Source of the DNA: Avena insularis
Lineage: Eukaryota; Streptophyta; Magnoliopsida; Poales; Poaceae
DNA: 64,000 bases
Assembly (NCBI GenBank): GCA_023614405.1
Contig: CM042694.1
Coordinates: 352,364,010-352,428,009 of the forward strand
Reading direction: 5' to 3'
Shown here: in pieces, positions 1 to 12,500 of the stretch
Layout of the letters: the number at the start of each line of letters is the position of its first letter
How positions within the stretch are numbered: position 1 is the first letter of the stretch
Position numbers and translations under genes: made by a program
Notes under the pieces: model-generated
What the model was told of the DNA's origin: nothing
The model's input: the letters and a program-made list of their open reading frames with translations, nothing else
Databases searched by the model: none

Positions 1-1858
1 ATGGTTTGCATTATGGAAGTGTCCCCTCTCTCGTTAGATATGTATCCCTTGGTGTGAGTTGACGTTATGGATTATTAATGAGAAGTTCTATCATTTACTC
101 TTTTGCATAGCTTATATTAGTTTTCAATTCATGGTTATATGATTGATCTTGTTGTTAGTATTGGTATCACTTTGGGATCATTGATTTAATTTAGTTGGTT
201 TTGGCAAACCTGGCTCGGTCAGTAGCAACACTATTTTTGAGAGTTGAATAAAAAGACAAAAGTACTCTAAAGAAAAATAATTTCATCATCTTTCTTTCTT
301 GATTTGTTCATAAGTTTAGTATTCTCTAGTTAAGATCTTTTGTTCTTCCAAGGAATATTGCATGTTTGTCTTTATCACTTGTATGTTTGTTTGTTTCCTT
401 CAACTCTTGTACTTGCTAACCAGCCTTGCTAGCCAAAAACCTGTACTAAGAGGGAATTCTTCTCGTGCATCCACTCCTTTAAACCAAAACCTATGCCATT
501 TGTGTCCACCATACCTACCTATTAGCATTATTGCTATTCCAAGTAAATTCTTGTTTTATCTACCTCCCAAATTAAACTTGTTATGTGAACAGTAGTGATT
601 AAAGCTCTCACAAACTTGATGGCACACTTTACTTTCTTGCACTTAATAAACTTGAACCATTGTTGTCACCTATGTTGCGTATATTCTTGCGCTTTGTAAG
701 TTGTGAATTAGCAGAACCATGCTGTCATGGGGAACGCTTTCAACATTGCACTGGTACTTTGTACCTAGTTGATATCATGTTCTTTTGTATATGGATGTCG
801 TCGGTGTGAAATGAAAGGGGAGCTTGTAAGTCCATGGAGTTATGCATATGTGTTAGAGAAACGCCTAGGCCGCTGGTCTAATCCATGCTGACATGGTGGA
901 AACTTGCAGCGTAACCATAACGAGCATCTATGAAGCATTCTTCTTATAAAAAAGAGTCCGGTATTGAGAAAAAAGAGAAAAAGAAAAAAGAGATTATGAA
1001 AAGAGGAAAGAGAGAAAAAGGCACCATATTCCCATGGTAAATAAGAAGATTGCTGAGACGCTTGTTGTCTGCTTGCCTTGTCATTTTGATATGGGGATTC
1101 TTCCGTATCATCGGGCAAGGGGTACCAGTTGGTTCTCTATGATACACATATGCTTACAATGACAAGAACTTACCGGTGACTAAACTTGAGTAGCATGAGG
1201 AGCGACCCTCGTATTCAAGGGACATGAGATTCTCAATTTACAACTTGTCAATGCATATCCTCATATTTGATCACTTTAACCTTAATCACCTAAAGATGCC
1301 TATGATAGGGGCAATGAGAGCTGAAAGCTAGTAAGTATCATAATTTTTGGGAGCTCTTTATGAGACTTGCAATCCCTGCTTCCCTCTGCGAAGGGCCTTT
1401 CTTTTACTTTTTAGTTGAGTCAGTAAACCTACTCCCTTCTATCTCAGCAAGTATTTTGAGTTGTTGTGTTTCATTCATTCATATGATGATTTATTTCATC
1501 ATGTTTCTTATGTCCTTGTTTTGCACATTTTTCTTATCTTGATGTTTACTACTTTGAAAGCTATCATTGAAAACCAGTTATTTGTGAACTCCAGCAAATT
1601 ATCAACTATTCTTCGACCAAGAGTTAAGTTTGCCATTACCATTTATGATTTACTTTATGTATCATTATTGTGTTTCCTTTACTCATTGCAAGTTGAGTTA
1701 TATAATAGTGAGTTGTCTTCTATTATGATCTATGTATTGATGAATGTGATGCTTCTTGTCCGTATTCTTTTATCGACTCTTCACTCCATAAACCTGAGGT
1801 CATGTTTATTGAGCTCAGTTTCGCTTGGGGACAAGCGAAGTCTAAGCTTGGGGGAGTT
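1..1858 (+). other. 3' non-coding internal region of Athila-type element E
   Basis: AT-rich sequence without a credible ORF. It resembles 37600-39106 in element C and the reverse complement of about 4340-5700 in element F: the stretch around 600-800 (cytosine-poor text about 'cttgatggcacacttt') recurs near 37897 and, inverted, near 5600. It ends at 1840-1858 in a purine-rich polypurine tract (aagcttgggggagt) directly before the LTR at 1859. Order and polarity show that it is the tail of a plus-strand Ty3/gypsy element whose body lies left of the window. Short ORFs here (362-595, 1360-1542, 1461-1934) are low-complexity and have no recognisable domain. Confidence 0.75.
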
Positions 1859-2917
1859 GATACGTCTATTTTCCATCACTATTCTACGTCATAATTCACT
1901 ATTATTCATTGATATATTTCATATTAAGAGATGATACTTATGTTATTTCATCTGTTTTTGCATGGTTGATGACTTTTGGAGCATGGACCGCTGCAGTCAG
2001 GATTCTGATGGAAAAGGTGTTGTTTGGAGGGAAAATTCGCGAAGATCAGAAAATCCGGGAAAATACATGGAAAATCTTTTTTTTCCAGAAGACGAAGGAA
2101 GCCAGAAGGAGGGCTGGAGATGGGCCACATGGATCCCACACCACCCCCTGGCGCGGGCCACCCTGGGCCGCGCCACCAGGTGGTGTGGCCGCCCTGGTCC
2201 ACCCCTGGCACTCCCCTCTGGCGTATATTATCCTCCCGAAACCCTAAGACTCGGGGAGCGACCACAGAAAGATTCCGCCGCCTCTGCGGGGCGGAAAACA
2301 CCGAGAGAGAAAGATCTCTCCGGCAGACAGATTTCTGCCGAGGGAATTCCTTCTCGGAGAGGGGAGATCGTCGCCATCAACACCACCATCAAGCTGGACT
2401 TCATCGGGATCATCATCACCACCATCATCACCATCAGCACCCTCATCACCATCTCCATATTGCTGTAACAATTGCGTTGAATCTCGCATAGTTCATAGGG
2501 GAAACTTTCCCGGTGTTGATTACTCTTTGTAGTTGATGCTATTGAGTGGAACCATTGAATTATTGTTTATGTTCAGATTGTTATACATCATTATTCCATC
2601 TCTGATCATGATCCATATGATGTCTTGTGAGTAGTTCGTTTTGTTCTTGAGGACATGGGAGAAGTCATGTTGTTAGTAGTGGAGTTGTGTTGAGAAAGAT
2701 TCAATAGTTTGATATTTAAGTTGTGGTGTACTTCTTCTAGTGGTGTCATGTGAACGTCGACTACATGACACTTCACCTATATGGGCCTAGGGGAATGCAT
2801 TGTGTATTTGGCTACTAATCATAGGGGTTGCCAGAGTGACAGAAACCTGAACCCCCGTTAGGAAACCATTGCACAAGGGACGTAAGGGTCTTAGAGTTTA
2901 AAGCTGTGGTTAGGTTT

Positions 2918-4333
2918 TGATGTCTACGCACTTCTATTCTTGTAGATAGTTGTTGGGCCTCCAAGTGCAGAGGTTTGTAGAACAGCAGCAAGTTTTCCCT
3001 TAAGTGGATCACCCAAGGTTTATCGAACTCAGGGAGGAAGTGGGCAAAGGTATACCCTCTCAAGCAATCCTGCAATCAAGATACAAGAAGTCTCTTGTGT
3101 CCCCAACACACCCAATACACTTGTCAGGTGTATGGGTGCACTAGTTCGGCGAAGAGATAGTGAAATGCAAGTGGTATGAATAATTATAAGTGGTAACGGT
3201 GATAGGGAATAGCTTGGTGGCGTGGAAAAGACTAAAGGCAAACTGAAATAAAGAAGGAAGCAAGCAAACATGTAATAGATCTAATAGAAAACAGTGTTTC
3301 AGTGCTTAGAAACAAGGCCTAGGGATCATACTTTCACTAGTGAACACTCTCATATAAATGTATCTTTCTTTATGATACTACGCTGAACTACTCTCCGGTT
3401 GGACACTCTAATCCATGGTATGGCTATAATAGCACACCTCAAAGTAAGCCTTTCCCATCTAGAAAACCCCACACTGTCACCTTGAGATCTAGATAGGTCA
3501 AACAAACACCACAATTTCATAAAGACATCCGACTCCACATATAACTCATAACAAGTATTTGTAATCTCTAGCCTAAGTGCCACCATGGTGTGCACGCTGT
3601 CACTTTCACACACATGGGGAGAGCAGAGATCTATTAAAGCACTTGAGTAGCAAGGTAGATCTATAGATTACAAGCTCATGATCTCAATAAGATCATGCAT
3701 AGAGAGAGAGATGAACACATAGCTACCGGTAGAACCCTTAGCCTTGAGAGAGAACTACTCCCTCCTCATCATGGGAATCAGCAATGGTGATGGAGATAGT
3801 GGTGGAGATCGATGGAGATGGCTCCGGGGGCACTTCCCTGTCCGCAGGTCTTGAACAGAGACTTTCTGTCCCCTGAATCTCCCCTTCGGTGGCGGCGGTG
3901 CTGCAGAACTTTCCGTGGATTTCTAGTTGATTATCTAGGGTTTATGCCTCGGGAGGCTTCTTATAGGCCAGAGGGCAAGGTCGGTGGGCGGCCAGGGGGC
4001 CAACACCATGCCCTGGCGCGGCCTGGGGGGACCCGCACCATGGGGTGGTGTGGCCACCATGTGGCCCCTCTCCGACTCTCCTTCTGGCTCCGTGAGTCTT
4101 TCGGGAAAATATCAACTTTGGCTTTTGTCCGGTCCAATTCCGAGAATATTGATTTTCTGACTTTCCTGGAACGAAAAACAGCAGAAAACAGGCAGCTGGC
4201 ACTGTGGCATCTTGTTAATAGGTTAGTCCAAGAAAGTCTATGAAAAGTACTCCAAAGTGTGGACAAAACACAAGAAAGTAGATAAAACCAAGCATGGAAC
4301 ATCAAAAATTATAGATATATTTGCAATGTATCA
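2918..4333 (-). repeat. Left LTR of element F (its 3' LTR)
   Basis: 1416 bp, highly similar along its whole length to 8101-9505. The clearest difference is a 15-bp insertion in this copy near 4207-4221 (cttgttaatagg part) and a small rearrangement near 3845. In element orientation a TATA-like CCTATAAGAAG lies at about 3958-3968. The apparent ORFs in it (3812-4243, 3942-4202, 3961-4305 and others) recur in the other LTR and are not genes. Confidence 0.9.
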
Positions 4334-7207
4334 ACATCCCCAAGCTTAACTCCTGCTCGTCCGCGAGTAGGTAAGTGATAAAAAGAAAGAATAATTTTTG
4401 AGGTGACATGCACCATCATAAACTTGATCAAAGTATTTGTAAAACATTGATAGCTGGGATCATAGTACTTCAACATAGCATGAAAGACAAAGTTCTAGCA
4501 ATAAGACAAAGAAATTATGATGCAACATGAAAAGGTACAAACAAAAGATTCATGAATAACAATGCTTTGCAAGACGTTTGTTTGTTTCACATAAAGAAAA
4601 CATAGCATAATAGTATTCAGCTTGTCCCTCAATAGAGTAGCAAATATAAATGCATAGGACACCTTCAAAGTTCATCAGAGTGACTAGATACAATAGTTTA
4701 AAACAAGCAATATCAAAGTATGCATCAATCAACTAGTCTTGGGACAATGCACATAGAAGTAAGAATGGCCACTATGCTCTCAAAGTAGGTGCATAAAGGT
4801 AGAAGGTGGAGACTCAATATAATGGTGGAAGAAAGGCCTTCATAGAAGGAAGTAGGGATTCAAGTCTCATAAAGAGCTTCCAAAAATTATGGTACTTATA
4901 GCTTTCAGCTCTCATTGCCACTATCATAAGCATCTTGAAGTGATTAAGGTTAAAGTGAACAAAATATGGAGTATATGCTTGACGAAGTATAAGTTGGAAA
5001 TCTCATGTCCCTTGAATACGAGGGCCGCTCCTCATGCTACTCAAGTTTAATCACCGGTAAGTTCTTGTCATCGTAAGTACATGTGTATCATAGAGAACCA
5101 TGTGAGGTACCCCTTGACCGATGATACGGAAGAATCCCCATATCAAAATGACAAGGCAAGCAGACAACAAGCATCTCAGCATTCTTCTCATTTACCATGG
5201 GAATATGGTGCTTTTTTCTCTCTTTCCTCTTTTCATAATATCTCTTTTTTTCTCTTTTTTCTCAATATAGGACTCTTTTTTTATAAGAAGAATGCTTCAT
5301 AGACAACTCATTATGGTTACGCTACAGGTTTCCACCATGTCAGCATGGATTAGACCAGCGGCCCAGGCATTTCTCTAACACATATACATAACTCCATGGA
5401 CTTACAAGCTCCCCTTTCATTTCACACCGACGACATCCATAGACAAAAGAGCATGATATCAACTAGGTACAAAGTACTAGTGCAATGTTGAAAGCGTTCC
5501 CCATGACAGCATGGTTCTGCTAATTCCCAACAAATAAGTGCAATCATATACAACATAGACGACACAATGGTTCAAGTTTATTAAGGGTAAGAAAAGTAAA
5601 GTGTGCCATCAAGTTCGTGAGAGCTTTAATCACTAGTTTTCTCATAACAAGTTTAATTCGGAAGGTAAACAAAAGCATGAATATACTTGGAATAGCATAA
5701 GATAGTAGGTAGGTATGGTGGACTCTTTGGAACACCTTGGTTTAGGGAGTTGGATGCATGAGTGGAACTCATACTTGGTTGCGGAGGCTAGCAAAAGACT
5801 GGGAGAGACAAACTAAGAGAGCAGTAATGGCCATAATAATGCAGAACGACAAAACATCATTGGTCAAAGCATAAAGTGATACTACAAGTTGAAAACTAAA
5901 GGATCATAAAGGCTTAGGTGACTTGAGATAGTCATAACATGGTGTGAGCATGCGCCAATTCAACCCAAATAAAGTATCAAAGGAGAATACCACTATACTA
6001 TGCTTTAATATGCTAAAACAACGCATGATTCTTCAAAGGCACATTAAGCAATCTCAATTGTTTATAACAAGTCATGCTATAGCAAAGAATACTAAGCATA
6101 AAGGCAAAACAATATCAAGCATGGCATGACAAAGCATAGGCCACAGTAAAAAACAAGCTCTCTTTACCACTTAAGCATGAACTTTCCTACTCTTTTCCAA
6201 TCCAAACCAAACTATTTGAAAACCAATATATGAAAGAGGGGGTCCAAACAATTTATTCAGCAAACTAAGCAAACCAAGCAAATGAAAAACCAAAATGAAA
6301 ACAAAAAATAAGACGCTCCAAGAACAACACAACTATGCATGAAACAATAAAAACGAAGCGTTTGGAATAAACCTGGGATTTTTATTGATGAAGAAGGGGA
6401 TGCCTTGGGCATCCCCAAGCTTTGACGCTTGTACTTCTTGGATATTTCTTGGGGTGACACGCGTGGCATCCCCAAGCTTGAGCTTTAGTCCATCCTTCAT
6501 CTCATTACTCATTCCTTCCATACACCTGAAATTTTTCCTTCATACAAAACTTCACACAATCTTTATTAGCAACATTAGTGCACTCAAGATAAACAAGTCT
6601 TAAGGTTCAGTTCTAACACCAAATAAACTTCCATTAGAACACTATCTACTGTAGCACTTCCCTCAAAGAGCTCAATTCCCCAAAAGAACTCAAGAAGGAA
6701 CCAACAAGAAGCAAATGCAGAAAATGGCAGAAATCTGTCAAAACAGACCAGCAGGTAAATACGAATTTTTCGAAGACCTTCTGTTGCTCAAATAAAAAAG
6801 TGTTGAACTAACGAAAGTTAGATAACAACCTGGGAAAGAAGCAAAAAAATTCACGCCTCAAAAAGACGTTCAGAGATTTTACACGAATTTTTACGGTGAA
6901 GCACAGAAATCTGTTTCGGGACAGCAACTTTCCCAATCATTACTTCTTTCTCATTAGAGGTTACTCTTGGCACAAAAAGCAAATAAAAAGGATAAGGAGC
7001 GGTTATTACTGTGGTAATAACTTCCAAGACTCATCTAAAACTTTTGGGTTATCTCCCAATAAGTACTTTTCTTTAACGCCTTTAAGTTAGGCATGATAGT
7101 TTGAGAATATGCTCACATAAGAAATATGAATTGAAGTAAAACAGAGCATCAAAAAGCAAATTCAAAGCACATGTAAGTCTAACCCACTTCCTATGCATAG
7201 GAATCTT
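4334..7207 (-). other. Non-coding internal region of element F
   Basis: No credible coding sequence in 2.9 kb. Read on the minus strand it follows the same order as 36400-39106 of element C: a stretch with inverted-repeat 'ggggatgcc/ggcatcccc' (6396-6416), then cytosine-poor spacer, then the polypurine tract at 4334-4350. The ORFs at 5081-5302 and 6257-6603 are equivalents of non-coding stretches in C and E and are not supported as genes. Confidence 0.7.
6396..6416 (-). other. Conserved stem-loop in element F
   Basis: Perfect 9-bp stem GGGGATGCC with a 3-nt loop and GGCATCCCC. The same 21-bp hairpin, inverted, occurs at 37081-37101 in the related element C at the same relative place. The function is unknown; a packaging, dimerisation or RNA-stability element is a guess. 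Confidence 0.6.
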
Positions 7208-7885
7208 TTAAAGAAACAAGTCATGGAAGCACAAAGCAATAATCATAGGAAAGCAAAACAAGTGCAACTTCAAAATTTTCAACATAAAGAGGGGAAACTT
7301 AATATTATTGAGATGCATAGAACGATGTTTCCCTCTCTCATAATAACTTTCAGTAGAAACATGAATAAAATTAATAATATAACTATCACAAGAAACACTC
7401 TTATCATGAGCCACATGCATAAAAGAATTAATACTCCGCACATAAACATAGTCATTCTTATTGATTGTAGTGGGACCAAACTCAACAAAATAGTTATCAT
7501 TATTATTCTCATCACCATAATCATCAAATATAGGAGGCATATTGTAATCATAATTAATTTCCTCCTCAATAGTAGGTGAACTGAAAATATCATACTCATT
7601 ATTGTAATCATCATATATTGGAGGTTCAGTATCATCATAAGCAATAGAATAGATATCTTCCAAAGCTAGGGAACTAAAAAGATAATTTTCATAAAAACTA
7701 GCTTCCCCAAGCTTAGACTTTTCCATGGCATTAGAAATAATGGTGTCCAAAGAATTCATACTAACAACATTGCTATTATCATGCAAATAAAGTTCCATAG
7801 GTTTTTTAATTTTCTCTTCAAACACTTCATGTCCTAACTCAAGATAAATACTATAAAGCTCTCTAATTTTGTTGTTGTTTTCCAT
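7208..7885 (-). CDS. Uncharacterised 225-aa ORF of non-autonomous element F
   Basis: This is the only sizeable ORF in element F, starting with ATG at 7885 (MENNNKIRELYSIY). It lies close to the 5' LTR and PBS, where gag would normally sit. The N-terminal half looks soluble and mildly helical (ELYSIYLELGHEVFEEK); the middle (about residues 80-135) is very acidic and rich in Asp, Tyr and Asn (for example DDTEPPIYDDYNNEYD); the C-terminus becomes Leu/Phe/His-rich. I do not recognise a family and see no zinc knuckle, protease or polymerase motif. Codon composition is AT-rich like its surroundings. It may encode a protein used in trans by the element, or be a relic of a gag-flanking region whose frame stayed open by chance. 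The ORF is intact from start to stop. Confidence 0.45.
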   Translation of the reverse strand: MENNNKIRELYSIYLELGHEVFEEKIKKPMELYLHDNSNVVSMNSLDTIISNAMEKSKLGEASFYENYLFSSLALEDIYSIAYDDTEPPIYDDYNNEYDIFSSPTIEEEINYDYNMPPIFDDYGDENNNDNYFVEFGPTTINKNDYVYVRSINSFMHVAHDKSVSCDSYIINFIHVSTESYYERGKHRSMHLNNIKFPLFMLKILKLHLFCFPMIIALCFHDLFL

Positions 7886-8072
7886 TAAGCCTAACTAGTG
7901 AAAACAAGAAACAGAAAGACAAAATTGCAGAATCTAAAGGAAATAACTTTGAGCACTCACACCGGAGGATGTGAGTACCTTCTTACCTCCTTAACGGGCG
8001 CGGAAAAATAGGCGTTTGCCATTGGAGGTTCTTCTTCTTTAATCCTCCGGTGTGAATACCTTTTACCTTACC
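7886..8072. other. 5' leader of element F
   Basis: Short untranslated stretch between the ORF start and the primer-binding site. It contains an imperfect repeat of 'caccggaggatgtgagtacctt' type sequence near 7961-7985 and, inverted in sense, near 8040-8070 (cctccggtgtgaatacctt), which could form an RNA stem. No gene is seen. Confidence 0.4.
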
Positions 8073-8090
8073 TCCCCGGCAACGGTGCCT
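8073..8090 (-). other. Primer-binding site of element F
   Basis: On the minus strand it reads AGGCACCGTTGCCGGGGA, ten nucleotides inside the 5' LTR (8101). This resembles the TGGCGCCGTTGCCGGGGA-type site of Athila-lineage gypsy elements, usually explained as complementary to a tRNA-Asp 3' end. Spacing and type match element C (34080-34097). Confidence 0.75.
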
Positions 8091-8100
8091 GAAAATAGCT

Positions 8101-9505
8101 TGATGTCTACGCACTTCTATTCTTGTAGACAGTTGTTGGGCCTCCAAGTGCAAAGGTTTGTAGAACAGCAGCAAGTTTTCCCTTAAGTGGATCACCCAAG
8201 GTTTATCGAACTCAGGGAGGAAGTGGTCAAAGGTATACCCTCTCAAGCAATCCTGCAATCAAGATACAAGAAGTCTCTTGTGTCCCCAACACACCCAATA
8301 CACTTGTCAGGTGTATAGGTGCACTAGTTCGGTGAAGAGATAGTGAAATGCAAGTGGTATGAATAATTATAAGTGGTAACGGTGATAGGGAATAGCTTGG
8401 TGGCGTGGAAAAGACTAAAGGCAAACTGAAATAAAGAAGGAAGCAAGCAAACATGTAATAGATCTAATAGAAAACGGTGTTTTAGTGCTTAGAAACAAGG
8501 CCTAGGGATCATACTTTCACTAGTGAACACTCTCATATAAATGTATCTTTCTTTATGATACTACGCTGAACTACTCTCCGGTTGGACACTCTAATCCATG
8601 GTAGGGCTATAACAGCACACCTCAAAGTAAGTCTTTCCAATCTAGAAAACCCCACACTGTCACCTTGAGCTCTAGATAGGTCAAACAAACACCATAATTT
8701 CATAAAGACATCCGACTCCACATATAACTCATAACAAGTATTTGTAATCTCTAGCCTAAGTGCCACCATGGTGTGCACGCTGTCACTTTCACACACATGG
8801 GGAGAGCAGAGATCTATTAAAGCACTTGAGTAGCAAGGTAGATCTATAGATTACAAGCTCATGATCTCAATAAGATCATGCATAGAGAGAGAGATGAACA
8901 CATAGCTACCGGTAGAACCCTTAGCCTCGAGAGAGAACTACTCCCTCCTCATCATGGGAATCAGCAATGGTGATGGAGATGGTGGTGGAGATCGATGGAG
9001 ATGGCTCCGGGGGCACTTCCCTGTCCCGGCAGGGTGCCGGAACAGAGACTTTCTGTCCCCTGAATCTCCCCTTCGGTGGCGGCGGTGCTGCAGAACTTTC
9101 CGTGGATTTCTAGTTGATTATCTAGGGTTTATGCCTCGGGAGGCTTCTTATAGGCCAGAGGGCAAGGTCGGTGGGCGGCCAGGGGGCCAACACCATGCCC
9201 TGGCGCGGCCTGGGGGGACCCGCACCATGGGGTGGTGTGGCCACCATGTGGCCCCTCTCCGACTCTCCTTCTGGCTCCGTGAGTCTTGCGGGAAAATATC
9301 AACTTTGGCTTTTGTCCGGTCCAATTCCGAGAATATTGATTTTCTGACATTCCTAGAACCAAAAACAGCAGAAAACAGGCAGCTGGCATTGTGGTTAGTC
9401 CAAGAAAGTCTATGAAAAGTACTCCAAAGTGTGGACAAAACACAAGAAAGTAGATAAAACCAAGCATGGAACATCAAAAATTATAGATACATTTGCAATG
9501 TATCA
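8101..9505 (-). repeat. Right LTR of element F (its 5' LTR)
   Basis: 1405 bp, direct repeat of 2918-4333. It ends ATGTATCA immediately before the GGTTT target duplication. In element orientation it would hold the active promoter; a TATA-like CCTATAAGAAG lies about 9140-9152. ORFs such as 8954-9415 and 9129-9467 are LTR sequence. Confidence 0.9.
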
Positions 9506-12500
9506 GGTTTCTACCTTAATTACTTTCTTGTACTTATGGATGTTTGCAAGGGGTATAATCACAAGTATGTATTAGTCCTAGGAAGGTCGGTACATTAGCA
9601 CAGGTTCACCCACACAACACTTAGCAAGCTAAAGAAGATTAATCAACTATATGAAGCGAAAGCACTTGACAGTCTTCCCATGTGTCCTCGAGAATGTTTG
9701 GTAATCTTAAGTAATACAACCGGCTTGTCCTTTGCTACATAAAGGATTGGGCCACTTGCTGCTTTTATTCCTACTATCTTTTATTTACTCATACTTTGTT
9801 TATTTGCTTTATCAAAAACCCCTAAAAATCCATTTTCTAAGTATTTGTAGAGAATTCCTGATCCATACCACTAGCCAGCACCTTCTGCTCCTCGTTGGGT
9901 TCGACACTCTTACTTCTCGAAAATACTACGATACACCCCCTATACTTGTGGGTCATCAAGCATGCACTAAACAACCTATAGAGACTCGATACAACTGTCG
10001 GTTATTAGAGAGGGATAAGAGAGACCTATTCGGGACCAACCTGATACTAACACCATTCATACCCATCCTGGTATTCCCCCCCTCAAGACCACACGAGGAA
10101 ATCAAACCGAGGAACTCACAGAGTTGGCATTTTATTCATTCCATTATAGTTGCAGCACTTACTAGTCAGATATAGATAGCATGAGTCATCCTGATAGCAT
10201 AAGTAGTGAGCAGTTTTAGTTAACCGTTCCGTTGTAGTTGCAATACTTACTAGACAGGTATAATATGACATGATACACCCCAATTCCACCAGTTGTTGGC
10301 ACTTTTATTATCCATTCCATTATAGTGAAGCTGATTACTAGTCACATATATTAAGTCAAATTCACATCACTACTTTAGTTATTGTTGTCTATGATCGAGA
10401 TACTGTGGTCCAAATCGTCCATAACCGCGGACACGGCTTTCAGAAAGATTTACCCTACAGGGGTGCACAAATAGCAACACACACACGATCAACCTCAGAA
10501 AAACCAAATCAAAACCCAACGAGTAATTCACGACAAAAGAATCACAGGATTCATAAAATATTGCAGGGGACGCCCCACTAAGCTACCCGCAACAAAGTTG
10601 GCCGGCTCCGAGACAGACCCAGGGTTTGTGTCAATGGCTGTAAACGACTGGGAACCCGAAAGTGTGACTGGGCTTGTCGATACCGCGAAAACGTTCCATG
10701 TTCCAAAACAGTACAGGTGCTCCACGCACAATCGTAAATAAAGCAGTAAAGCATGGCATAAGTACAGGATAGTAATAAAGCCCCAAACTAGTTTGTGGCC
10801 CCAAGAAATAAGAAATGAATCAAGCTCTGGCTAAGGGGGATCCATAGGGTCTCCCGGATGTGGATAGTGCGAATAATCAAGGAACAGGTATCAAGTACTC
10901 GGGGCCTACGGGACACAAGTGGACATGAAAACCAATATCATATATTGCCCACCGATGCCTCTTTCATTAGTTATCCCAGCAATTTAATAGTTGTATTTAA
11001 AGTCATGGTCCTCTCCACCGTAAAGCATATGACAATATTCCAACAACTGTGTGGTACTTCACGACACAGGATCGCACCTGAGCACGCGACTACGACTCGC
11101 AAGACCATCTATCTACCAAACAACAGGTAATAGGAGGTGTCCAAGGCAATATAAAAGGCCACACTGAATATATCTGGTACAGAACACTAAAGCATCGCGA
11201 CACGGATAACAATAGATCAACAGGAGGAAATAAAGACTATAAATGCAAAATAGGTAGAAAGGGGGAGAATGCTCGCTTGGGAAACACTGCCGAAGATACA
11301 TTATCCGAAGAACTTGTCGATACTCGCATCCACTCAACGGCCTAATCCGTGAAGAAGCAAAATACTAAAAGAAACACCGGATGCAATATTTAATACTACG
11401 GCAGAAGATCGGGCATGTTCATGATATGATGCATGACATGGCAAAGATGCAATGCAATTAGGCAATAGTAAGCAGAACCAGGGTCCCGACAATTAAATAG
11501 AAGGTTCATGTTGTTTAACTACCCCGCAAATTAAATGTGGAATTAACAAAGCAATCATGGCACCGGTTTGCTACACAAATTTAAATGGAGACAATATAAG
11601 ACTAGAATAGCTCGCATATGGTCTCCATATTTAATTATGAGGTGAATCGACTATACAACCCGGACCCGCGAAATATGTATGCAAGCATGTACAATTGATA
11701 TGCAACAGTTCATATATATGTTAATTTATAAAATAGGGCTCGAAAAGGGGATCACATTAAGGGTCGAAGATCTTGGGGGCTCGAAGAGGTTCGGGTTCGA
11801 CTTCGGACTCCGGGATCAGGTCTTTGGGTTCGGTCTCCGGATCCGGGGTCTCGACCATCGGATCCATAAAGATGGTCTTGGCGACCGAGAAGGTGATCTT
11901 GGTTTGGGGCTTCGAATCCAGGGTCTTCGGTTCCACATTGGTGCTCCCGGGGTTCTCGGCGATCTTCGAGTTCCATGAAGGACTCATCTGTAACATCCCA
12001 AAAACTTCAATCCAAGGTTATTAAGATCCAAGTCATCAAAATTAGGGTTAACAAAAACTTTTCCAACTAAAATTATTAAAGCATTCATATGTGTGTGCAT
12101 TTAAATTAGGAGTTATTTTGAATTGCCATGATTAAGTGATCCATTGCTTATAAAATGATTCTTAGGTGAAATAAACATCATCTAGATCATTCCCAAACAA
12201 ATCTCAAAGAAAAACAAATCAAAATGAATAAAATAACCAAATGGTCATTTGTGCCATTTTAATCAACATGCCTACTTTAGCTATTCCTAGAACTCAATTC
12301 TTAACAGAAACAAATGTGGATCTTTGCACCCCTTGCTAGTACATGTAATGATGTACCAAGGACCACTTTTGTGATCTGCCAAAAACTTTCAAACACTAAT
12401 TTTAAATGGCATTTGAAAATTGAATGTAGTTCCTATGTATAGATCACACTTATTCAAAAACCACTCAAATGAGCTCCATTTTCAAAACCTAAGCAACCAC

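Larger units (their letters stand above)
2918..9505 (-). mobile_element. Complete non-autonomous LTR retrotransposon F
   Basis: Two long direct repeats (2918-4333 and 8101-9505) start TGATGTCTACGC and end AATGTATCA. They are flanked by a perfect 5-bp target duplication GGTTT at 2913-2917 and 9506-9510. The candidate primer-binding site is next to the right LTR and the polypurine tract (inverted, 'catccccaagctt') next to the left LTR, so transcription runs right to left. The internal region of 3767 bp carries no reverse transcriptase, integrase or recognisable gag, only one 225-codon ORF. The LTR and PBS style match Athila-type gypsy elements. It must be mobilised by enzymes supplied from elsewhere. 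It is inserted in the LTR of element E. Confidence 0.9.
1859..9958 (+). repeat. 3' LTR of element E, split by element F
   Basis: The LTR begins TGATACGTC at 1859, right after a polypurine tract, and ends GGTCATCA at 9958. It is interrupted between 2917 and 9511 by element F and one copy of its 5-bp target duplication, so the true LTR is 1859-2917 plus 9511-9958, about 1507 bp. Near 2140-2210 it carries the GC-rich stretch typical of this LTR type, then a CAT/CAC microsatellite at about 2387-2456. Right of 9958 the sequence changes abruptly to element L0, so E sits inside L0. The 5' LTR and coding region are outside the window. Confidence 0.8.

Noticed and set aside
840..1147. Minus-strand ORFs repeated at 5081-5302 (plus)
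   Set aside because: They recur because the non-coding tail of Athila-type elements is repeated. The sequence is low-complexity (purine/pyrimidine runs) and has no domain.
1909..2491. Overlapping ORFs of 110-170 codons in four frames
   Set aside because: This is the GC-rich part of an LTR plus a CAT/CAC microsatellite; being open in many frames reflects composition.
3812..4305. ORFs with Arg/Gly/Pro-rich proteins, repeated at 8954-9477
   Set aside because: Located in both LTRs of element F; non-coding U3 sequence.
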